Assembly (NCBI GenBank): GCA_964495375.1
Contig: CAZBWM010000036.1
Coordinates: forward strand, 1-64,000
Source of the DNA: JAIESQ01 sp964495375
GTDB taxonomy: Bacteria > Planctomycetota > Planctomycetia > Pirellulales > JAEUIK01
Direction: 5' to 3'
DNA: 64,000 nt
Part shown: positions 1 to 9,741 of the stretch, in pieces
Position numbering within the stretch: position 1 is the stretch's first letter
Layout: each line of letters begins with the position of its first letter
Made by a program: the position numbers and the translations under genes
Notes under the pieces: generated by a model
What the model was told of the DNA's origin: nothing
The model's database searches: none
The model's input: the letters and a program-made list of their open reading frames with translations, nothing else

Positions 1-1
1 C

Positions 2-2761
2 CGGGCCCTGGCCATCGCCGCGCGGCGCAACGTCATCGGGCAAGCGCGGCGCTTTATCGCCGGCAGCAACGCCCACGAAGTGCTGGCCGCCGCCATGCGC
101 GAGCGAAAACTCCGCCGCGCGTTCACGCTCGACCTGTTAGGCGAGGCGGTCACCAGCGACAGCGAGGCCAATCGTTACCAGCAAGAATACCTCAACTTGC
201 TGAGCGAGATCGCCCCGGTCGTCAACGCCTGGCCAGAGGTACCGCAGATCGATCGCGAACTGACCGCCGAATTGCCGCGCGTCAACGTCTCGCTCAAACT
301 CTCGGCGCTCGACAGCCGCTTCGATCCGCTCGACTCGTCCGGCACTACGCGCCGCGTCGCCGAGCGGTTGCGCCCGCTGCTGCGGCGCGCTCGCGAGCTG
401 CGCGCGTTCGTGAACATCGACATGGAGTCGTTCGACAAACGGACCCTCACGTTCGAGATCTTCAAGCAAGTGCTCGATGAAGCCGAATTTCGCGATCTGG
501 CCGACGTGGGCATCGTCGTGCAAGCCTACTTGCGCGACGCAGCCGACGATCTCCAATCGCTCGCCCACTGGGCGCGCGGCCGGGGTACGCCCGTGTGGGT
601 GCGGCTCGTCAAAGGGGCCTACTGGGATTACGAAACCGTGCATGCACGTTCGGTCGGCTGGCCGGTCCCCGTCTTCGAGCAGAAAGCGGCCACCGACGCG
701 AACTTCGAACGACTAACTCGCCAGCTCTTCGCCGCGCGCGACGCGCTGCGGCCGGCCATCGCTAGCCACAACGTGCGCTCGTTGGCCCACGCCATCGCCG
801 TGGCGCGGCACTTGGGAGTCGCTCCCAGCGGCTTCGAGCTGCAACTCCTCTACGGCATGGGCGACCCCATCAAGCAAGCGCTCGTCAATCTCGGACACCG
901 CGTCCGCGTCTACATGCCGTTCGGCGAGTTGATCCCCGGCATGGCCTATCTCGTGCGGCGGTTGTTGGAAAACACTTCAAACGATTCCTTCTTGCGGGCG
1001 AGCTTCACCGAAAGCGTCTCGCCGGAGAAATTGCTCATGAATCCCGAAGAGATTCTCGCCCACGATCGACAACAACGAGGACGGTCCAATTCCGAGGCCG
1101 GTGACGATCCCGCGTCAAACGCAGACGCATCGTCTCGCGGGCCGTTCGCTTGGAGGTTCAAGAACACGCCACCGACCGATTTTGCCTTGGCCGCCAATCG
1201 CGACAAAGTGCAACAAGCAATCGCCAAAGTGCGCGGCGAGCTGGGGCGGCACGCGCCGCTTTGGATCGATGGCCAGGCGGTCGAAACCAGCGAACAGATC
1301 GTCTCGTTAAACCCGTCGCGCCGACGCGAAGTAATCGGCACCGCAGCATCGGCCGGTCAGAGCGACGTCGATCGCGCCGTGGCGGCCGCGCGGCAGGCCT
1401 TTCCCGCGTGGTCGGCCAAAACCGCTGCCGAGCGCGCCGAACTGCTGCGGCGCGTCGCCCGGCACTTGCGAGAGCGGCGCTTTGCACTGTCCGCCTGGAT
1501 CGTGCTCGAAGCTGGCAAGCCTTGGCGCGAAGCCGATGCGGACGTCGCCGAGGCGATCGATTTCTGCGAATTCTACGCCAACGGGGCCGAAGCCTTGGCG
1601 CGTCCTCACGGCGTCGACGTGCCGGGCGAGGAAAACCGCTTTGAGTTCCTGCCTCGCGGCGTGGCGGCCGTCATCGCGCCGTGGAATTTTCCGCTCGCCA
1701 TTCTGACCGGCATGACGACCGCCGCGCTGGCCACAGGCAACACCGTGGTGATGAAGCCCGCCGAGCAAACGCCGCTGGTGGCGGCGCAGTTGCTCGATGC
1801 GTTTATCGCGGCGGGCTTTCCGCCCGGCGTCGTCAACTACCTGCCGGGCCCTGGTGAAACCGCCGGCGCCGCGCTCGTCGATCATCGCGACGTGGCGCTC
1901 GTGGCGTTCACCGGTTCGCGCGCGGTGGGTCTGGCCATCAATCGCCGCGCGGCGGAAGTCTCGGCCGCGGGCGGGCGCTTCGTCAAACGGGTCATCGCCG
2001 AAATGGGAGGCAAGAACGCGATCGTGGTCGACGACGACGCCGATCTCGATGAAGCGGTGCTGGCCACGGTCGGCAGCGCCTTCAGTTATCAAGGTCAGAA
2101 GTGCTCGGCCTGTTCGCGCGTCGTCGTGGTCGCGAGCATCTATGATGCGTTTCTTGCCCGCCTGGTCGAAGCGACGCGCTGCCTGAAAGTCGGCGCTGCC
2201 GACGATCCGTCGACCGACGTCGGCCCGCTGATCGATGAAGAATCGCAGTCGCGCGTCTTGCGCACCCTTGCGGACGCACGCCGCATGAGTCGCGAGATGC
2301 TGGCGATCGATTGTGGCCCCTTGGCAACCGAGGGCTACTATGTCGGGCCGCATATTTTTGCCGACGTCGACCGCGACGCACCGCTGGCGCAAGACGAAAT
2401 CTTTGGCCCCGTGCTGGCGGTCCTTCGCGCGGCGGACTTCAGCGACGCAATCGCGATCGTCAACGATTCGGCCTACGCGCTGACGGCCGGCGTTTTCTCG
2501 CGCAGTCCCGAGCACCTCGAGCAAGCCCGGCGTGAAATCGCCGCTGGCAATCTCTATCTCAACCGCGGCATCACTGGCGCTCTGGTCGGCCGGCAACCCT
2601 TCGGCGGGTACAAGCTCTCAGGCATCGGCAGCCAGGCCGGCGGTCGCGAGTACCTGCTGCAGTTCGTCATTCCGCGGACAATCACCGAGAACACGATGCG
2701 TCGCGGTTTCGCCCCTGCTAGCAGCCACGCCGATGAGTCGGGCCTAATGGGCGGAGAATGA
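2..2761 (+). CDS. putA: Bifunctional proline dehydrogenase / L-glutamate gamma-semialdehyde dehydrogenase, 5'-truncated by the window edge
   Basis: Oxidises proline to pyrroline-5-carboxylate (FAD-dependent half) and then to glutamate (NAD-dependent half). The reading frame is open to the left edge, so the GTG at 80 is not the real start. The N-terminal half shows proline dehydrogenase signatures (RLVKGAYWD, SHNVRSLAHA, QLLYGMGDPIKQ, VYMPFGELIPGMAYLVRR). The C-terminal half is an aldehyde dehydrogenase, with IAPWNFPLA, the general-base region AEMGGKN and the nucleophile Cys in GQKCSACSR. About 919 residues are visible, close to the usual size of this fused planctomycete type, so only the N-terminus is missing. 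There is no DNA-binding RHH domain in the visible part. Long antisense frames across it are codon-bias shadows. Confidence 0.95.
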   Translation, partial: RALAIAARRNVIGQARRFIAGSNAHEVLAAAMRERKLRRAFTLDLLGEAVTSDSEANRYQQEYLNLLSEIAPVVNAWPEVPQIDRELTAELPRVNVSLKLSALDSRFDPLDSSGTTRRVAERLRPLLRRARELRAFVNIDMESFDKRTLTFEIFKQVLDEAEFRDLADVGIVVQAYLRDAADDLQSLAHWARGRGTPVWVRLVKGAYWDYETVHARSVGWPVPVFEQKAATDANFERLTRQLFAARDALRPAIASHNVRSLAHAIAVARHLGVAPSGFELQLLYGMGDPIKQALVNLGHRVRVYMPFGELIPGMAYLVRRLLENTSNDSFLRASFTESVSPEKLLMNPEEILAHDRQQRGRSNSEAGDDPASNADASSRGPFAWRFKNTPPTDFALAANRDKVQQAIAKVRGELGRHAPLWIDGQAVETSEQIVSLNPSRRREVIGTAASAGQSDVDRAVAAARQAFPAWSAKTAAERAELLRRVARHLRERRFALSAWIVLEAGKPWREADADVAEAIDFCEFYANGAEALARPHGVDVPGEENRFEFLPRGVAAVIAPWNFPLAILTGMTTAALATGNTVVMKPAEQTPLVAAQLLDAFIAAGFPPGVVNYLPGPGETAGAALVDHRDVALVAFTGSRAVGLAINRRAAEVSAAGGRFVKRVIAEMGGKNAIVVDDDADLDEAVLATVGSAFSYQGQKCSACSRVVVVASIYDAFLARLVEATRCLKVGAADDPSTDVGPLIDEESQSRVLRTLADARRMSREMLAIDCGPLATEGYYVGPHIFADVDRDAPLAQDEIFGPVLAVLRAADFSDAIAIVNDSAYALTAGVFSRSPEHLEQARREIAAGNLYLNRGITGALVGRQPFGGYKLSGIGSQAGGREYLLQFVIPRTITENTMRRGFAPASSHADESGLMGGE

Positions 2762-2900
2762 TCGCCATCCGGGTCGTTGGTAGTCGGTCAGTTTGTAAGG
2801 CGTGTGTCGGCCTGCAAGCTGGCATCGCCCGGCAGCGGCGACTTGGCCTAGAATGCCGCCCGCCGCACTTGCGACGACGTGCTGACAGGGAGGTCTGCCG

Positions 2901-5900
2901 GTGGCGCCATTCCGTATACGATTTCGTGCGTTCCAAAATCTTCTGATCGGTGCCGCAGTATTAGCGGCGCTCGCAGACACCGCCGTCAGCCGCGCTCAGC
3001 GGCCAAAACGCGGTTCGCTGGACGATAATCCCTTCGACCTGCGCGAATCGGCAACTGCTGGCGATGACGACGAGCCGGCGCCGTTCGACAACGAGCAGGA
3101 GCCGCCGGCCAGTGCGACGCAGCAGCTTACGCCCGAGCTCGACGACGCCGGACTGAACGACATCGCCTTTGTCGACGCGCGAACCGGTTGGGCCGTCGGC
3201 GATCGCGGCGTGATCTGGCACACCGACGATGGTGGACAGAACTGGCAATTGCAGCAGAGTGGCACCGCGGCGCGACTCACCTGCGTGCAGTTCCTGGATG
3301 CCGAGCGCGGTTGGGCAGCCGGCTATGAAGTGTGGCCCGTGCTGGGGCAGACGCGCGGCGTGCTGCTCCATACGCCCGACGGCGGCCGCCACTGGCATCA
3401 CGATCGCAACACACTGCTCCCCAGCCTGCGCGCGGTGAAGTTCGTCACGCCCAGGCAAGGCTGGGCGGTCGGCGCTTCGTCCGCCCTCTATCCCGGCGGC
3501 ATCCTCTGGACTGAAGATGGCGGGCAAAGCTGGTCGGCCGTTCCCAGCACGGCGCTCGGCGCCTGGTGCGGCGGCGATTGGATCGACGGTCGACTTGGCG
3601 TCGTGGTCGGCCAAGCACACGGCGCGGCATCGGTCGATCGACGCGCTTGGCGCGCCACAGCCGGATGCATTGATCCAGCGACCAACGTCGCACTCTCGAT
3701 GCGCGCGGTACGGCTGCTCCCCTCGGGCGAGGCTTGGCTCGTCGGCGACGGCGGTCAAGTGCTCGCCAGTCGCGATGGCGGTCGCTCGTGTCAGCCTGCC
3801 TGCGAAGCGTTGGCCGACGTTTTGCCGCATGTCGATTTCGCGGCGGTGGCGGTTCAAGGCTCGCACGTTTGGGCGGCCGGCGCACCCGGCTCGGTCGTCT
3901 TGCATTCGGCCGATCGTGGGCAAACCTGGGCGCTGCACGAAACCGGGCAATCGCTGCCAATCACGTCAATGAAATTCGTCGACGCTGAGAACGGCTGGGC
4001 CGTCGGCGCGATGGGAACGATCCTGGGCACCCGCGATGGCGGTCGCACGTGGCAAGCGCTCCGGGCCGCTGGCCGGCAAGCGGCCTGGTCCGGCGTCTTC
4101 GCATCGGGCGCCGACGCTCCCTGGGAAGTGTTCGCGCAACTCGGCGCCGCGCAAGGCTATCGCGGCGTCTTGCATACGATCACTCGTGCGGAATCATTGG
4201 CAGCAGAGCCGCCGGCGGACGGTGAGCCAATTCCCGCATCGACTAACATCACGAGCGACTCAGAAGAACTCGATCGCCTGGCGTTCGCCGCCACACTCAC
4301 CGGCGCCAGCGCCGTACGCGCGGGCCGATGCGCCGCGGCCACCGCAGCAGACTTTGATTCATTTGCTGATTGGCTTGCGGTGCAGCTTCGCACGTGGCGT
4401 CCGCAATTGGTCATCACTTATGGCCGCGAAGCTCGCCGCGATCCACTGCGCCGATCGCTTCACGCCGCCACGCTCGAAGCGGTCGCCAGGGCGGCCGATC
4501 CGCAAGCGCTTCCGCACGCGACCAATCAGCTAGCGCTCGCGTATTGGGAAGTACCACGCGTGGTCGGCTGTAGCACGGGTGATGATCGCGCGGCACTGCG
4601 CTTGGCGAGCACGGAGATTCCGGCCCGCTTGGGACGCTCGCTCGGCGATGTGGCGGACGAGGCACGCAGTTTGATTGGGACCGCAGAGCCCTCGCCCGAG
4701 CTGTGGGGTATTTCGGTCGACAAGCCTGCCGGGGGCGAGCTCGGGCGCGATCTTTTCAGTGGGCTGCCAATCGCGCCGGGGAGCGAAGCCCGTCGCAGTT
4801 TGCCGGCAGCCGATGCACAGGCCGCGGCCCAGATGCAGCGCCACGGGCAACAGCAACGCAATGTCAAGGCGATCTTCGCGCGGTCGCTCGACACATCCAG
4901 CGGCGCCCTGCGCGGCACGGAGCTGCTCACACAACTCGGCGAACTGACGCGCGGCTGGCCTGCCGATGCCACGGCTCGGCTGCTGGAGCGACTTGCCCGC
5001 GAGACGGCCGCGCGTGGCGGTTGGGATCGTGCCGCCGAATTGTGGCAACTCCTCGTCGAGCAGCATCCCAATCATCCGTTGGTTGGCGCCGCGCTTGTCG
5101 CCTTGTTGCATCATGACGCCAGCAGCGAGATCGCCTGGCGTATGCGGTACGACAAACCCAATGGCGATGCTCTGGTCGCCGCGCGCACGCCTGCGACTGT
5201 CGATCCGGAGCTGGCCGAAATCGCCGCGGCCAACGCTCAGGGGTCGTCGGGCGAAGTCGCGCTGGCCAGCGCGCAAAGTCCCGAGCCACCGAGCCGCGCG
5301 CGAGCCCTGCGTTGGGCGCGACAGCTCGAGCAGCAGAGCGGTGCACTTTATAGCGAGCCGTTCGTGCGTTTCCCGTTGGCCAATGCCGAACGCGCGCAAG
5401 TCGCGGGGCAGGCTGCGTCCGACGTGCGCGCCGTCGAACGTTACTTCGGCACTCTGCGACAAACGCGTCCGCACGACACCTGGTGGGCCTGCGCGGCCGG
5501 TGAAGCGTGGCTGGCTGAGCCCGCCGCTCACTGCCCGAAGCCGTTGGCCCTCTGCGCACGAACCGACGCGCGGCCCCGGCTGGATGGGGAATTCGACGAT
5601 GCTTGCTGGCAGCAAGCCGAACCCTATGTGATCGAAACGATGGTCAACGATCAGACCGCAACTTCCGCACGCTGGCGCGTCGCGTACGACAACGAGTTTT
5701 TGTACCTGGCGGTCGAATGCCGGCGTCTGAAAGGTTCGGCGGTTGCTCCGCGCGGCAGACCACCGCGCGCTCACGACGACGCGCGGCATTCACCTGATCG
5801 CATCGAAGTGTCGCTTGATCTCGATCGCGATTACGTGACCGCCTATCGTCTGGCAGTCGACGAGCTCGGTCGTTCGGCCGACGATTGCTGCGGCGACACC

Positions 5901-6134
5901 TCGTGGAACCCCACGTGGTACATCGCTTCCGCCGGTGATGAAACGATGTGGACCAGCGAAGCGGCGATCGCCTGGTCGCAACTCGCGCCGCGCTCGCCGC
6001 AGCCGGGCGACACCTGGGCCATGGGCGTTACGCGAGTGATCGCTGGTCAGTCGCAACATGCCTGGAGCGACACGTTCACATCGCGTGCTCCAACAACCGC
6101 CGGCTCCGCCTGGGGCTTCTTGCAGTTTCGGTAG
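2901..6134 (+). CDS. Large secreted protein: YCF48-like beta-propeller plus C-terminal CBM9/DOMON-like domain
   Basis: A 1077-residue protein. The GTG start is preceded by GGGAGG at a good distance, and a hydrophobic segment near residues 12-30 looks like a signal peptide or anchor. Residues about 85-400 hold repeated blades of the type FVDARTGWAVGDRG...DGGQNW, the signature of YCF48/BNR-like propellers. The middle (about 450-620) contains WRPQLVITYGREARRDPL, which faintly resembles a PIG-L deacetylase without its metal ligands; this is tentative. The last 200 residues (PRLDGEFDDACWQQA, NEFLYLAVECRR, DRIEVSLDLDRDY) fit a CBM9-like DOMON domain. The role is probably extracytoplasmic binding; no enzymatic site is evident. 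Confidence 0.8.
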   Translation: MAPFRIRFRAFQNLLIGAAVLAALADTAVSRAQRPKRGSLDDNPFDLRESATAGDDDEPAPFDNEQEPPASATQQLTPELDDAGLNDIAFVDARTGWAVGDRGVIWHTDDGGQNWQLQQSGTAARLTCVQFLDAERGWAAGYEVWPVLGQTRGVLLHTPDGGRHWHHDRNTLLPSLRAVKFVTPRQGWAVGASSALYPGGILWTEDGGQSWSAVPSTALGAWCGGDWIDGRLGVVVGQAHGAASVDRRAWRATAGCIDPATNVALSMRAVRLLPSGEAWLVGDGGQVLASRDGGRSCQPACEALADVLPHVDFAAVAVQGSHVWAAGAPGSVVLHSADRGQTWALHETGQSLPITSMKFVDAENGWAVGAMGTILGTRDGGRTWQALRAAGRQAAWSGVFASGADAPWEVFAQLGAAQGYRGVLHTITRAESLAAEPPADGEPIPASTNITSDSEELDRLAFAATLTGASAVRAGRCAAATAADFDSFADWLAVQLRTWRPQLVITYGREARRDPLRRSLHAATLEAVARAADPQALPHATNQLALAYWEVPRVVGCSTGDDRAALRLASTEIPARLGRSLGDVADEARSLIGTAEPSPELWGISVDKPAGGELGRDLFSGLPIAPGSEARRSLPAADAQAAAQMQRHGQQQRNVKAIFARSLDTSSGALRGTELLTQLGELTRGWPADATARLLERLARETAARGGWDRAAELWQLLVEQHPNHPLVGAALVALLHHDASSEIAWRMRYDKPNGDALVAARTPATVDPELAEIAAANAQGSSGEVALASAQSPEPPSRARALRWARQLEQQSGALYSEPFVRFPLANAERAQVAGQAASDVRAVERYFGTLRQTRPHDTWWACAAGEAWLAEPAAHCPKPLALCARTDARPRLDGEFDDACWQQAEPYVIETMVNDQTATSARWRVAYDNEFLYLAVECRRLKGSAVAPRGRPPRAHDDARHSPDRIEVSLDLDRDYVTAYRLAVDELGRSADDCCGDTSWNPTWYIASAGDETMWTSEAAIAWSQLAPRSPQPGDTWAMGVTRVIAGQSQHAWSDTFTSRAPTTAGSAWGFLQFR

Positions 6135-6246
6135 GGGCAGGCGATTTAGACCTGCTGTTTGAACTCCGATTTTAAGTGTGGTTTGCGTCGGCGATTCGCC
6201 TAGGATCATAGCATTCGAGGAACCTAACCCTTCGCGCTCGACTGCA

Positions 6247-7200
6247 ATGTCCAAATCGCTGGCACCGCACCTTCGCGCCGTCTACAAGGGACACTCCGAA
6301 TTCGTCAGTGCCGTGGCGTTTTCACCCGACGCCAGATATGTCGTGTCGGGAGGATTCGACGGGCAAGGAAATTGCTCCGTTGGCCTCTGCGATCTCGAGC
6401 ATGGCGCGGAGTTCAATCGAATTCGTGTTCCGCTCATCAACAACGAACCTCAGGCGCAGTTCGCCGTTATCGATCGCATTTGCTTCCTCGCACCGGACCA
6501 GTTCGTCATTTGCGTGGGCGAAGTAGTCTATGTGCTTGATCTCGCTGGTCACCTGGTGAGGTGCCTGGAGCCAGAGACTGAACCTGAAATGATCGGCCTT
6601 TCCGGTGATGGCCGCACGCTCGCCGTACTCGATTCCGACGATCGCGTTCGACTGCTGACTGCCGGCAGCTTCGAGGAGCTTCACGCTTTTCCTTTGCCCT
6701 TTTCGAACGCACACCGATTGGCAGTGTCGTACGACGGCAGCAAACTGGCGATCTCCGCTGGCGAGGGTTTATTGGTCGTCGCCCACCAGGGGAAGGCACT
6801 CGTCAACTATCCGTCAAGGCACGTCCATGCCTTCGCGTTCGGTCCTTGGAGAGACCGCCTGGCGCTCGTGCCAGGCGACATGAATTTGAACGTAATCGAG
6901 GTCGGCAGCACCCGCATGGCAATGGGGCAGCAGCTCCTCGGCAATCTTTGCGACTGCGTAGGTGTCTCCGGGGGCGGTCAGTTGATTGCGACGGGCTCAG
7001 GTTGGGGCCCGTGCGCGGATGAAGAACAAAAGGGCCGTCTGTCAATCTGGCGGAGTGATACGTTGGAGGAGGCGGTCTTCGCCGAGGCGCTGGGTAGTCG
7101 CATCTGGTCAGTTGCTTTCTCGGCCGACGACAAGCTGCTGGCGGCCGCGGAAGACAACGGATTCGTCCGCGTCTGGCAGCTCGATGGTATGATTGAGTAG
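6247..7200 (+). CDS. WD40-repeat protein
   Basis: A 317-residue protein with WD40-type repeats, seen best at the ends: GHSEFVSAVAFSPDARYVVSGG near the N-terminus and SRIWSVAFSADDKLLAAAEDNGFVRVWQL at the C-terminus. The internal blades are degenerate (SGDGRTLAVLDSDDRVRLL). WD40 propellers are protein-interaction platforms, and no catalytic residues are apparent. I start at the ATG giving MSKSLAPHL; the frame is open upstream to a GTG at 6178, but that extension looks non-conserved. No signal peptide is seen, so it is probably cytoplasmic. It lies just upstream of the unknown gene at 7253 and may be co-transcribed with it. Confidence 0.75.
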   Translation: MSKSLAPHLRAVYKGHSEFVSAVAFSPDARYVVSGGFDGQGNCSVGLCDLEHGAEFNRIRVPLINNEPQAQFAVIDRICFLAPDQFVICVGEVVYVLDLAGHLVRCLEPETEPEMIGLSGDGRTLAVLDSDDRVRLLTAGSFEELHAFPLPFSNAHRLAVSYDGSKLAISAGEGLLVVAHQGKALVNYPSRHVHAFAFGPWRDRLALVPGDMNLNVIEVGSTRMAMGQQLLGNLCDCVGVSGGGQLIATGSGWGPCADEEQKGRLSIWRSDTLEEAVFAEALGSRIWSVAFSADDKLLAAAEDNGFVRVWQLDGMIE

Positions 7201-7252
7201 CGGGCGCGAGGTTCTCAACACTCGCCAATGCGCTTCAGTGGTTCTTATCACG

Positions 7253-7840
7253 ATGAAGGTGAACCTTACCCGAACCATCGAAGCCTGGTTTGAACAGCAC
7301 TCCGATGGCGAATTTGGTTGCGAAGAGCCGGGCCCAGCTTACTGGGTGCAAACTCCTGCCAGCGCACGCGCGCGGGTGATCTTTACGACGAAGCCCTCAA
7401 CGATTGGCCGTGCGATCGCAGCGTCCGAAAACAACCAAATGCTCGGGCTTATCGGCCGCTATGGCCTGCCCAACGGTCGCGACCTGGGCTGGATTCGTGC
7501 CCTGATTGGAGCTCGGAAACTACTATTTCTTGGTGATCTCGACCCGCCCGACTTGATGATCTTTGCCTGGCTGCGCTCGCGCTTCCGCCCGGCGCGAGTG
7601 CGCTTCCTCGGCATCAGCGATGACTTGCTGAAGCGCATCGGAGCTCGCCCAACCGAGCGAAACACAATTGCGCTCACGCCGACCGAATTGGCTGCGTGGC
7701 AAATGTTGCCAAGTGTTATGCCTGATTTGCAGAAACTGATCGGCCCGTCCTGCGTCACTCTGCTGGCGAGTGGACGGAAGCTGGAATTGGAAGCAACTCT
7801 TGGAGCCCTTCAAAAGTCGCCCGAGGTATTCAGCGGCTGA
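7253..7840 (+). CDS. Uncharacterised protein with a Toprim-like GDLDP motif
   Basis: A 195-residue protein of unknown function. The start is set at ATG 7253 (MKVNLTRTI); a TTG at 7193 would overlap the WD40 gene. The centre carries ARKLLFLGDLDPPDLMIFAWLR followed by VRFLGISDDLL. A strand ending in GDLDP resembles the acidic DxD strand of Toprim folds (topoisomerase VI A-like), but the upstream Toprim glutamate is not obvious, so this is only a resemblance. No signal peptide or membrane segment is seen. The 53-bp spacing from the WD40 gene suggests they form a pair. Confidence 0.6.
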   Translation: MKVNLTRTIEAWFEQHSDGEFGCEEPGPAYWVQTPASARARVIFTTKPSTIGRAIAASENNQMLGLIGRYGLPNGRDLGWIRALIGARKLLFLGDLDPPDLMIFAWLRSRFRPARVRFLGISDDLLKRIGARPTERNTIALTPTELAAWQMLPSVMPDLQKLIGPSCVTLLASGRKLELEATLGALQKSPEVFSG

Positions 7841-8239
7841 CGCGATCGAGTGGCGCACGAGGCAAATCTCAGGCTTGCTTGGTCGGCAGCGCCGCGCCAG
7901 AATGACCCGCCAACTCGAGCCTCGCGGCTGCCCGCGCCCGCGGCCACTTCACAACGATCGCGTCTCGCCCGGCGGATGCTCGCATGACCAATCACTTTCG
8001 CGCCGCCGGCGCGACCTTCGGGTACATCGTTAAGCAGGAAGAGGACGCCAAGTAGGCCAAAGGCGCCGCGGCGCGGGTTCAGCGTGACGTGGCCAAAGAA
8101 CCAACCACGGTCGCTCGCGGGCCAGTGCATTGCATGCGGCCCGACGCGTCGGCACAATAACTCGCCAATAAGCCTGTCCAGACAACACGCGACGAAATCA
8201 CGCCTCGGCACCGCTTAGCGCACTCGGGAGTTACCACGC
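7841..8239. other. Intergenic region with no recognisable gene
   Basis: Only short frames occur here, including a 23-codon frame from the ATG at 7984 without a convincing ribosome site. The last part carries GGGAG just ahead of the SDR start at 8240. I see no repeat or strong hairpin. Confidence 0.5.
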
Positions 8240-9067
8240 ATGAATCTCAAACTCGTCGACAAGAAAGTGGCCGTGATCACCGGCGCCGGCCGCGGCATCG
8301 GCGCCGCGACCGCCGAGCTTTTCGCGCAGTTCGGCGCCAAGCTGGTGCTGGCCGACCTGGACGACAAACCATTGCAAGAAACCGCGACCGTGGCCCGCGC
8401 GCACGGCGCCGAAGTCGTCACGCTGGCCGGCGATGTCACGGCCCGCGATTTTCCCGCGGCGCTCCTCAAGCAAAGTCAGGAAGCGTTCGGCACGCCTGAC
8501 ATCCTGGTCAATAACGCCGGCTACACCTGGGACGCCATCTTCCACAAGATGGAAGAGAAACAGTGGGACGCCATCATCGACGTCCACCTGTCGGCCGTGT
8601 TCCGCATGATGCAGACAGTCGGCGGGGCAATGCGCGAGGCCGCCAAGCGCGAAGCCGAAAGCGGCGCCACGCCCCCCGCGCGCAAGATCGTCAACATCAG
8701 CAGCATCTCCGGCACCGACGGTAACCCCGGTCAGGCGAATTACTCTGCGGCCAAGGCCGGCGTGATCGGGCTCACCAAAACGGTCGCCAAAGAATGGGGC
8801 CGCTTCAATATCTATGTGAATGCCGCGGCCTTTGGCTGGATCGACACGCGGCTCACGCGCGCCAAAACGCAGAACGAATCGGTCGCCCGCGGCGCCGAGA
8901 AGATCGCGCTGGGCATTCCGCAAGAGATGTTGGAGATGTCGAAGCTGCTGATCTCGCTCGGTCGGGCGGGGACGGCCGACGAGGCTGCCGGCGCGATCTT
9001 GTTCTTGTGCTCGCCGCTGGCGAACTACGTCTCGGCGCAGTGCCTGGTGGTCGATGGCGGGCGGTAG
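8240..9067 (+). CDS. SDR-family oxidoreductase (FabG-like)
   Basis: A 275-residue classical short-chain dehydrogenase. The NAD(P)-binding motif GAGRGIG is at residues 17-23, NNAG near 93, and the catalytic YSAAK lies downstream of a serine-rich ISSISG segment. The C-terminus, ending in LVVDGG, is typical of FabG/glucose-dehydrogenase-like SDRs. There is an insertion between the active-site Tyr and the C-terminus (LTRAKTQNESVARGAEKIALG). The substrate cannot be told: acetoacetyl-CoA-type and sugar substrates are both possible. The start ATG follows GGGAG. No neighbouring gene suggests a pathway. Confidence 0.88.
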   Translation: MNLKLVDKKVAVITGAGRGIGAATAELFAQFGAKLVLADLDDKPLQETATVARAHGAEVVTLAGDVTARDFPAALLKQSQEAFGTPDILVNNAGYTWDAIFHKMEEKQWDAIIDVHLSAVFRMMQTVGGAMREAAKREAESGATPPARKIVNISSISGTDGNPGQANYSAAKAGVIGLTKTVAKEWGRFNIYVNAAAFGWIDTRLTRAKTQNESVARGAEKIALGIPQEMLEMSKLLISLGRAGTADEAAGAILFLCSPLANYVSAQCLVVDGGR

Positions 9068-9086
9068 GGGGCGATTCTCCTACCGC
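9061..9086 (+). terminator. Candidate terminator hairpin overlapping the SDR stop codon
   Basis: A perfect 8-bp inverted repeat GCGGTAGG / CCTACCGC with a 10-nt loop. The left arm contains the TAG stop codon. There is no clear T-tract, so intrinsic termination is plausible but not certain. Confidence 0.4.
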
Positions 9087-9741
9087 GAGAACGTGGAACC
9101 GAAAGCCACGGCCATTAGCGCCCAAATCATTTTGTCGCCGCCACTTGCGATCGTAGGCCCACCGGCATCATTTGCTGGATTATTATCAACCACGGCTTGT
9201 AAAGCAAAAAACCTGCGTTTAGTATGTCCGCGTTGCCAGTCGAGGCTGCTCGCCGTGCAACGGGGCCGCCGCGTATGCGGTCCAAAGCGAAATCGCTGTA
9301 ATTTCAGGTCTGCCAATCGGGAATCGCTAGTGACGTTGTCCTAGAAATCGCTCCCGGCGGCCTTTGCGCCGCGAGTAGTCGATCTTCTACGTCACAACCC
9401 GATTACCACTCCGGCAACTCTTGCCTGACCTGATTCGCCCGCACGTCGCCTGGCTGCCCTCGGCTGCTCGCTTCCGTCGTCGCGTTTTCTCGTCGAGCGA
9501 CGTTCCGGAGTTTCTGTGTGCAGGCTTTCGCGCCGCGATGTGGGAATAGCTCCTCCTTCGCGCGGAACTCGGCCGGCGACCGCCTGGATCAACCGAGCGG
9601 CCGCCCCCGAATTCACGAGAGGCCCGGGGCACGAGAACCCGCCCGACGGCCAGGGAACAACGGTCGCCTGCAATTCTCGTGGCATTCGATTTTTGGAAAC
9701 AGGGAAGAAAGTTCACCCAACTTTGACGAGGAATTAGGCCA
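9087..9741. other. Intergenic region upstream of the PEP-CTERM cluster
   Basis: Contains no supported gene. Short frames (for example a CPRCQSRL-containing one ending near 9344) lack start signals and conserved features. The last 20 bases (AGGCCAATGCGGAAT around the start) match the leader of the next PEP-CTERM gene, consistent with the two genes being a tandem duplication that includes the translation-initiation region. Confidence 0.5.

Noticed and set aside
1307..2596. Long minus-strand frame of 429 codons opposite putA
   Set aside because: Lies wholly antisense to a well-supported enzyme; its length is explained by GC-rich codon bias.
4530..5789. 419-codon minus-strand frame opposite the propeller protein
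   Set aside because: Low-complexity Arg/Ala-rich product; a codon-bias shadow.
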